NCBI GenBank assembly: GCA_009910795.1
Contig: VMEE01000084.1
Coordinates: 1 to 9,979, forward strand
DNA: 9,979 bases
Source: Dehalobacter sp. CP
Lineage (GTDB): Bacteria > Bacillota_B > Desulfitobacteriia > Desulfitobacteriales > Syntrophobotulaceae
Direction: 5' to 3'
Below, one piece after another: positions 5,209-9,979 of the stretch. Within the stretch, counting starts at the first letter, position 1. Each line of letters begins with the position of its first letter. The notes under the pieces were generated by a model. It worked only from the letters and a program-made list of their open reading frames with translations, did not search any database and had not been told where the DNA came from. Position numbers and translations under genes: made by a program.

Positions 5209-8200
5209 GCAAGGGCAAGCTCATGGTCATCGGCTCCGGTCCGATAGTCATAGGCCAGGCCGCCGAGTTCGATTTCTCCGGCTCGCAAGCATGCCGCTCC
5301 CTTCGCGAGGAGGGCTACACCACCGTCCTCGTTAATTCGAATCCGGCCACCATCCAGACCGATCTGGAGATGGCGGACATCGTTTACATCGAACCTCTCA
5401 ACGTGGAGACCGTGGCCGAGATCATCCGCAAGGAGAAGATCGAAGGCGTGCTCTCGGGGATGGGCGGGCAGACCGCCCTGAACCTCTGCTCGGAATTGGC
5501 CGACAAGGGATACCTGGAGAAGCTGAACTGCCGTTTGCTCGGCACCCAGCCTCGCGCCATCGCTCTATCCGAAGATAGGGAGCTGTTCCGGGAGACCATG
5601 ATCGAGATCGGAGAACCGATACCCCGTTCCGTCACCGTCACCAACATCGATGACGCCAAGAAGGCCGTGGAGCAGATAGGCGGATACCCTGTGCTCATCC
5701 GACCGGCGTACACCCTGGGCGGCACCGGTGGAGGCATCGCCTACAACGAGGAGGAACTGGTACCCATCACCGGCCGGGGACTGATCTACTCCCGCATCCG
5801 CCAGGTACTGATCGAAGAGAGCGTGCTGGGCTGGAAGGAGCTGGAGTACGAGGTGATGCGGGACAGGAAGGACAACTGCATCATCATCTGCACCATGGAG
5901 AACCTGGATGCGATGGGCATACACACCGGCGAGAGCATCGTGGTGGCGCCGTTGCAGACCATAAACGACGAGGACCATCAGAGGATGCGTACCGCGTCCA
6001 TCAAGATCATTCGTGCGCTGGGCATAGAGGGCGGCTGCAACGTGCAGTTCGCTTACAACCCCGCCACCAGGGAGTACCGGGTCATCGAGGTCAACCCCCG
6101 TGTCTCCCGCTCATCCGCCTTGGCGTCCAAGGCGACGGGATATCCCATCGCCAGAGTGGCCGCCAAGATAGCCATCGGGAAGACGTTGGATGAGATCCCC
6201 AACAAGATCACCGGGAAGACCTACGCCGCCTTCGAGCCGACCATCGATTACGTGGTGGCTAAAATTCCGAGATGGCCCTTTGACAAGTTCCGTACCGTGG
6301 AGACGAAGATAGGGACACAGATGAAGAGCACCGGGGAGGTCATGTCCATCGGCCGCACCATCGAGGAGTCGCTGATGAAGGCGGTCTGCTCCCTGGAGAC
6401 GGACCGCATCGACCTTGAGCCGGAGATATGGAACGACAAGGAGCTGGAGGCCGAGCTGATAGCTCCCTCCGATAAGCGGTTGTATGCCATCGCCGAGGCG
6501 CTTCGCCGGGAATGGACCTTGGAGAGGATAGCCGACCTCACCAAGTGGGATGCCTTCTTCGTCCGCAAGATCAACAACATCGTGAAGATGGAAAAGGAGC
6601 TGGCCGCCGGTCCGCTGACGCCTGAGCTCATCCGCCGGGCCAAGCGCATGGGGTTCCAGGACGAGAGCATCTCCAAGTTCTCCAAGAAGCCGGAGGCGTC
6701 CGTACGCCAGGTCCGGATGGATAACGGGATATTGCCGACCTACAAGATGGTCGACACCTGCGCCGCCGAGTTCGCCGCGCAGACGCCCTACTTCTATTCG
6801 ACCTACGGCACGGAATGCGAAGTTCCGAAATCGGATAATAAAAAGGTGATCATCGTCGGCGCCGGGCCGATCCGCATAGGCCAGGGCATTGAGTTCGACT
6901 ACTGCTGCGTGCACGGTGTGATGGCCTGCCAGGCCGCCGGCGTCGACGCGATAGTGGTGAACAACAACCCTGAGACCGTTTCGACCGATTATGATATCTC
7001 GGACCGCCTCTACTTTGAACCGCTCACGCTCGAGGACGTGATGAACGTCATCGAGAAGGAGGATGCGGACGGGGTGATCCTGCAGTTCGGGGGGCAGACC
7101 TCGGTGAATTTGGCCGTGCCTCTCGAGGCCGCCCTCAAGGGCCATAAGTGCAAAGTGCTCGGAACCTCGCCGGACATGATGGACGTGGCCGAGGACCGCA
7201 AGCGCTGGTCCGCCCTGATGAAGGAGCTGAACATCGCCCAGCCGGAATCCGGTACTGGACACTCGTACGAGGAGGTCAAGGCGCACGCCGACCGCATCGG
7301 ATACCCTGTCCTTCTCCGACCGTCCTACGTGCTGGGCGGCCGGGGCATGGAGATCATCTACACGGAAGAGGAGCTGAAGCAGTACGTGGCCACCGCCGTC
7401 AAGGTCTCCAAGAAGCATCCGGTGCTCATCGACAAGTACCTCACGCACGCCAGGGAGCTGGACGTGGATGTCGTCTGTGACGGGCAGGACGTCTTCATCG
7501 GCGGGATCATGGAGCACATCGAGGAGGCGGGCGTGCACTCCGGCGATGCCACCATGGTGCTGCCCTGCCAGACCATCCCGCCCCAGGTCATGGACAGGGT
7601 GGTGGAGATCACCAATCAAGTTGCTCTCGCCTTGCAGATCAAGGGCAGCATGAACCTGCAGCTGGCGGTGAAGGATGACGAGGTGTATATGCTGGAGGCC
7701 AACCCGCGTGCCTCCCGCACCGTGCCGTTCATCTCCAAGGCAATCGGTGTTCCTTTGGCAAAGTTAGCTACCAAGGTCATGCTCGGCGAGACGCTCAAGG
7801 ACCTCGGTCATGTCGGTGTGGCTAAGTTCGACCATGTTGCGGTGAAAGCATCCGTATTCCCCTTCCTCAAGCTGGTGGGCGTCGATTCCATCCTGGGCCC
7901 GGAGATGAAGAGCACCGGGGAGGTCATGGGCATCGACAAGCATTACGGCGCCGCCATGTACAAGGCCATGGTATCCGCAGGGAACAAGCTGCCCATGCAA
8001 GGCGGCGTCTACGTGACCGTCTCCGACGCCGACAAGGCGGACATCCTGCCGCTGGTGAAGGAGCTCCATGAGATGGGCTTCACCATCTACGCCACCAAGG
8101 GAACGTCCACCTACATGCGCAACAACGGCGTGCCGGTGACCACCGTGTACAAGGTGGCCGAGAACGTCTCACCGGATGCTTTGGGGCTCATGCGCCGCGG

Positions 8201-8396
8201 GGAGATCAACCTCATCATCAACACTCCCACGTACTCATCCGGCTCCCGCCGCGACGGGTACATGATGAGACGCCTGGCTGTAGAGCTGGAAATCCCCTTT
8301 TTGACCACCGTGCATGGAGCCAAGGCCACCGTGTGCGCCATCAAGCGAGCGAGGCAGGGCGACCTCAAGGTCCGGGACATCGCGTCCTATCACTGA
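5205..8396 (+). CDS. carB: Carbamoyl phosphate synthetase large subunit
   Basis: A 1063-residue enzyme that makes carbamoyl phosphate from bicarbonate, ammonia and two ATP for pyrimidine and arginine synthesis. Domains by analogy with E. coli CarB: carboxyphosphate ATP-grasp half (about 1-400; GSGPIVIGQ at 10-18, EVNPRVSRSSALASK at 295-309), oligomerisation domain (about 400-545), carbamoyl-phosphate ATP-grasp half (about 546-930; GAGPIRIGQ at 552-560, EANPRASRTVPFISK at 831-845), and a C-terminal MGS-like allosteric domain (about 930-1063). Metal/ATP ligands Glu295, Asn297, Glu831 and Asn833 are present. By alignment from memory, Thr964, Thr967, Lys983 and Asn1006 match the E. coli UMP-binding positions, so nucleotide feedback is possible. 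This is the full fused form, not split as in some methanogens. GTG start has GGAGG 7 bases upstream. No argF or pyrB lies downstream. Confidence 0.97.
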   Translation: MSKGKLMVIGSGPIVIGQAAEFDFSGSQACRSLREEGYTTVLVNSNPATIQTDLEMADIVYIEPLNVETVAEIIRKEKIEGVLSGMGGQTALNLCSELADKGYLEKLNCRLLGTQPRAIALSEDRELFRETMIEIGEPIPRSVTVTNIDDAKKAVEQIGGYPVLIRPAYTLGGTGGGIAYNEEELVPITGRGLIYSRIRQVLIEESVLGWKELEYEVMRDRKDNCIIICTMENLDAMGIHTGESIVVAPLQTINDEDHQRMRTASIKIIRALGIEGGCNVQFAYNPATREYRVIEVNPRVSRSSALASKATGYPIARVAAKIAIGKTLDEIPNKITGKTYAAFEPTIDYVVAKIPRWPFDKFRTVETKIGTQMKSTGEVMSIGRTIEESLMKAVCSLETDRIDLEPEIWNDKELEAELIAPSDKRLYAIAEALRREWTLERIADLTKWDAFFVRKINNIVKMEKELAAGPLTPELIRRAKRMGFQDESISKFSKKPEASVRQVRMDNGILPTYKMVDTCAAEFAAQTPYFYSTYGTECEVPKSDNKKVIIVGAGPIRIGQGIEFDYCCVHGVMACQAAGVDAIVVNNNPETVSTDYDISDRLYFEPLTLEDVMNVIEKEDADGVILQFGGQTSVNLAVPLEAALKGHKCKVLGTSPDMMDVAEDRKRWSALMKELNIAQPESGTGHSYEEVKAHADRIGYPVLLRPSYVLGGRGMEIIYTEEELKQYVATAVKVSKKHPVLIDKYLTHARELDVDVVCDGQDVFIGGIMEHIEEAGVHSGDATMVLPCQTIPPQVMDRVVEITNQVALALQIKGSMNLQLAVKDDEVYMLEANPRASRTVPFISKAIGVPLAKLATKVMLGETLKDLGHVGVAKFDHVAVKASVFPFLKLVGVDSILGPEMKSTGEVMGIDKHYGAAMYKAMVSAGNKLPMQGGVYVTVSDADKADILPLVKELHEMGFTIYATKGTSTYMRNNGVPVTTVYKVAENVSPDALGLMRRGEINLIINTPTYSSGSRRDGYMMRRLAVELEIPFLTTVHGAKATVCAIKRARQGDLKVRDIASYH

Positions 8397-8401
8397 AACC
8401 G

Positions 8402-8413
8402 TTTTTTCCTTTT
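8402..8413 (+). terminator. U-tract terminator after carB
   Basis: TTTTTTCCTTTT begins six bases after the carB stop codon with no strong hairpin before it. This is the form of an archaeal intrinsic terminator and separates the carAB operon from the beta-helix gene, which has its own promoter. Confidence 0.55.
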
Positions 8414-8431
8414 CCAACCCTGATTTAACCT

Positions 8432-8486
8432 GGAAAGGTAATATATCCAGGCATGACTTTTGCCTGGTTTGTAGAAATCGGGGGGT
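8432..8486 (+). promoter_or_regulatory. Promoter with inverted repeat and Shine-Dalgarno of the beta-helix gene
   Basis: GGAAAGG (8432-8438) looks like a BRE directly before the TATA box TAATATAT (8439-8446). A perfect inverted repeat, CCAGGCA (8447-8453) and TGCCTGG (8461-8467) with a 7-base spacer, fills the space between the TATA box and the expected transcription start near 8470. A further CCTGG lies at 8429-8433 on the other side of the TATA box. GGGGGGT (8480-8486) is a plausible Shine-Dalgarno 6 bases before TTG 8493. A repressor bound to the repeat would block initiation; that is inference from position. Confidence 0.55.
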
Positions 8487-8492
8487 TTCTGA

Positions 8493-9979
8493 TTGTCGAG
8501 AAGTAGAGCTTTAGCCTTAGGTCTGCTCGGTGTGATGGGGTTGCTATTATTGGTCCTGGTGCTGTCCGCGGGGAACGCGACGGCGGCCGATCCTGCTATC
8601 TACGAGGGCGATCCCGACCTGGCGCAGGCGGTCATCGATGGTAATTGCACCGGCAGCGGCACCGCGGATGATCCTTACCTCTTCGAGGACCAGGTCTTCG
8701 AATGCGCGGGATACAGCTATGGTCTGTGGTTCCAGAACATCACGGAACATGTTATGATAGTCAACAGCACCTTCAACAACACCTACGCGGTCGACTATCT
8801 GCAGGAGGGCGTGGGAGTGGTGCTGGTCAACTGCTCAAACGTCGACATCGCCAACTGCACTTTCACCAACGCCAGATACGGCATCCTTATCGGATCCTCC
8901 GACAACTGCTCGGTCCAGGCCGTGATCGCCGCGGAGCTCTGCGCGGTCACCATCCTCGACTCCGAGAACATCACGATCTCCAACTCCTTCCTTAACGCGT
9001 CCGCCATCAACGCCGTCAAGGTCGTGAACGGCGACGCCATATCCTTCCAGGACTGCGCGGTGCTCGGCGCCGGCATCGACGGGTTCCTCCTTACGAACTG
9101 CGCGAACGTGGTGGTCCGGAACGTCAACATCGACGCCTGGGGCAGCCATTATGCCTTGGTCATCGAAAACAACGCCGGTCCGATCGACATCAGCGAGTGC
9201 CGGATGTTCAATCTCACGCTGGGCAGCTCCGGCGTGAACGGCATGGCCATCAGACTCCACCAGGCCTCGAACGTCAACATCGAGGATTGCTCCTTCGTCG
9301 AGGCCCCCGTCTCGATAGGGGTTCTCGATTCCGACAACGTCACCATCACGAACTGTGTCGTGGAGACCGACATCGGGCTCTGGGTCTCCGGATCGGATTG
9401 GGTGGAGATGACCGCGAACGGGATGCTCACCCCCGCCTCCCCCACCGCCAGGTTCGCCTACGTCCAACAATCCAGTTTCATCGCGGTGAACGATAGCGTG
9501 ATAGGCGTGGTCGGGCTCGGGATCTCGGTCACCGGCTCCCAGTTCGTGGTGGTGAACAACACCCTGGTCTATGCCATCACGGTGTCTTCCAACAGCGCCA
9601 TCTATTTCCAGAACAGCAATAATTTCACCGTCTCCTGGTCCACAATAACGTCCTGCGACGGGGCCGCCATATCCCTCGAGGACTGCCAGGACTTCTCGGT
9701 CACCAACAACTCCATCTGGAACAGCCAGAGCGGGGGCGTGACCACCGACCTCTGCAGCCGCGGGGAGTTCGCTCACAACTCCCTGATCAACCTCGTTGGC
9801 CAGGCCATGCAGGTCCGGGGGGATAACCTCACGGTCCTGGCCAACTCGTTCACCGGCATCGGCGACGCCGCCATCTATGCGGCGATGGTCGATGGGAAGA
9901 TCGGCGGGAACCTCGTGCAGGACTCCGAGGTATCGATATGGATGCACGCCTGCGCCAATGTGCTGGTCATCGACAACGA
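8493..9979 (+). CDS. Secreted right-handed beta-helix (NosD/PbH1-type) surface protein, partial
   Basis: The 3' end is cut by the window after 495 codons. The start is TTG 8493: an in-frame TGA at 8490-8492 abuts it, a G-rich Shine-Dalgarno is 6 bases upstream, and the resulting N-terminus is a signal peptide (basic MSRSR, hydrophobic 6-26, likely cleavage after ATA at 29-31). A GSGTADDPYLF segment (53-63), common at the head of archaeal beta-helix proteins, leads into coils of about 22-24 residues with the pattern [NV]-x-[IV]-x-[ND]-[C/S/N]-x-[FV]. Examples are NVDIANCTF (116-124), NVNIEDCSF (260-268), NVTITNCVV (282-290), NFTVSWSTI (377-385) and NLTVLANSF (445-453). About 17 N-x-S/T sequons and 15 cysteines are present. 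NosD-like coils occur in copper-site assembly proteins, polysaccharide-active enzymes and archaeal surface proteins; nothing here indicates catalysis, so a cell-surface structural or adhesive role is most likely. Confidence 0.85.
   Translation, partial: MSRSRALALGLLGVMGLLLLVLVLSAGNATAADPAIYEGDPDLAQAVIDGNCTGSGTADDPYLFEDQVFECAGYSYGLWFQNITEHVMIVNSTFNNTYAVDYLQEGVGVVLVNCSNVDIANCTFTNARYGILIGSSDNCSVQAVIAAELCAVTILDSENITISNSFLNASAINAVKVVNGDAISFQDCAVLGAGIDGFLLTNCANVVVRNVNIDAWGSHYALVIENNAGPIDISECRMFNLTLGSSGVNGMAIRLHQASNVNIEDCSFVEAPVSIGVLDSDNVTITNCVVETDIGLWVSGSDWVEMTANGMLTPASPTARFAYVQQSSFIAVNDSVIGVVGLGISVTGSQFVVVNNTLVYAITVSSNSAIYFQNSNNFTVSWSTITSCDGAAISLEDCQDFSVTNNSIWNSQSGGVTTDLCSRGEFAHNSLINLVGQAMQVRGDNLTVLANSFTGIGDAAIYAAMVDGKIGGNLVQDSEVSIWMHACANVLVIDN

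Noticed and set aside
6111..7619. 502-codon open frame on the minus strand opposite carB
   Set aside because: It lies wholly inside carB, whose motifs are complete. The translation is rich in His, Gly, Leu and Asp with no recognisable domain, as expected for an antisense shadow in GC-rich DNA.
8835..9947. 370-codon open frame on the minus strand opposite the beta-helix gene
   Set aside because: The plus strand has a signal peptide, promoter and regular beta-helix repeats. The antisense translation is a Gly/Asp/Val/His-rich echo of those repeats.
1..9979. Mobile element, CRISPR array, tRNA or rRNA gene, or a new multi-gene defence system
   Set aside because: I saw no transposase, terminal repeats, regularly spaced direct repeats or RNA-gene sequence, and every long gene belongs to a known family.

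Overview
The window reads as archaeal. Evidence: a full-length pelota gene (an archaeal/eukaryotic ribosome-rescue factor absent from bacteria), a PhoU protein fused to an AbrB-type DNA-binding domain, TATA-like boxes at archaeal spacing, and starts that look either leaderless or preceded by a GGAGGTGATC-type Shine-Dalgarno. Coding DNA is GC-rich while promoter DNA is AT-rich. A GC-rich euryarchaeon of the Thermoplasmata/Methanomassiliicoccales kind would fit, but that placement is inference from gene content and style, not from a marker comparison.

Layout. 1-154: AT-rich promoter region with palindromes and a near-perfect 16-bp direct repeat. 155-1165 (+): AbrB-PhoU regulator. It converges, with a 21-bp gap, on 1187-1408 (-), a 73-residue AhpD/carboxymuconolactone-decarboxylase-type protein. 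1508-2689 (-): a NifV-type homocitrate synthase family enzyme. 2909-3949 (-): pelota. A divergent promoter region of about 180 bp separates pelota from 4129-5208 (+) carA and 5205-8396 (+) carB, which overlap by four bases and form a textbook operon for carbamoyl phosphate synthetase. After a U-tract terminator, a separate promoter with an inverted repeat drives 8493 onward (+), a secreted right-handed beta-helix protein that starts at TTG and runs off the end of the window.

How the genes work together. CarA and CarB form one enzyme: CarA releases ammonia from glutamine and CarB makes carbamoyl phosphate for pyrimidines and arginine. The other genes look like independent housekeeping or accessory units (phosphate regulation, redox defence, 2-oxoacid chain elongation, ribosome rescue, cell surface), each with its own promoter. 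I see no transposon, CRISPR array, RNA gene or prophage.

I found no clear new multi-gene system. The points most worth a second look are the repeat-rich operator-like DNA before the AbrB-PhoU gene, a NifV-type enzyme with no nitrogen-fixation neighbours, the aligned cysteines and dense N-glycosylation sequons of the surface beta-helix protein, and the consistent split between leaderless and Shine-Dalgarno starts.
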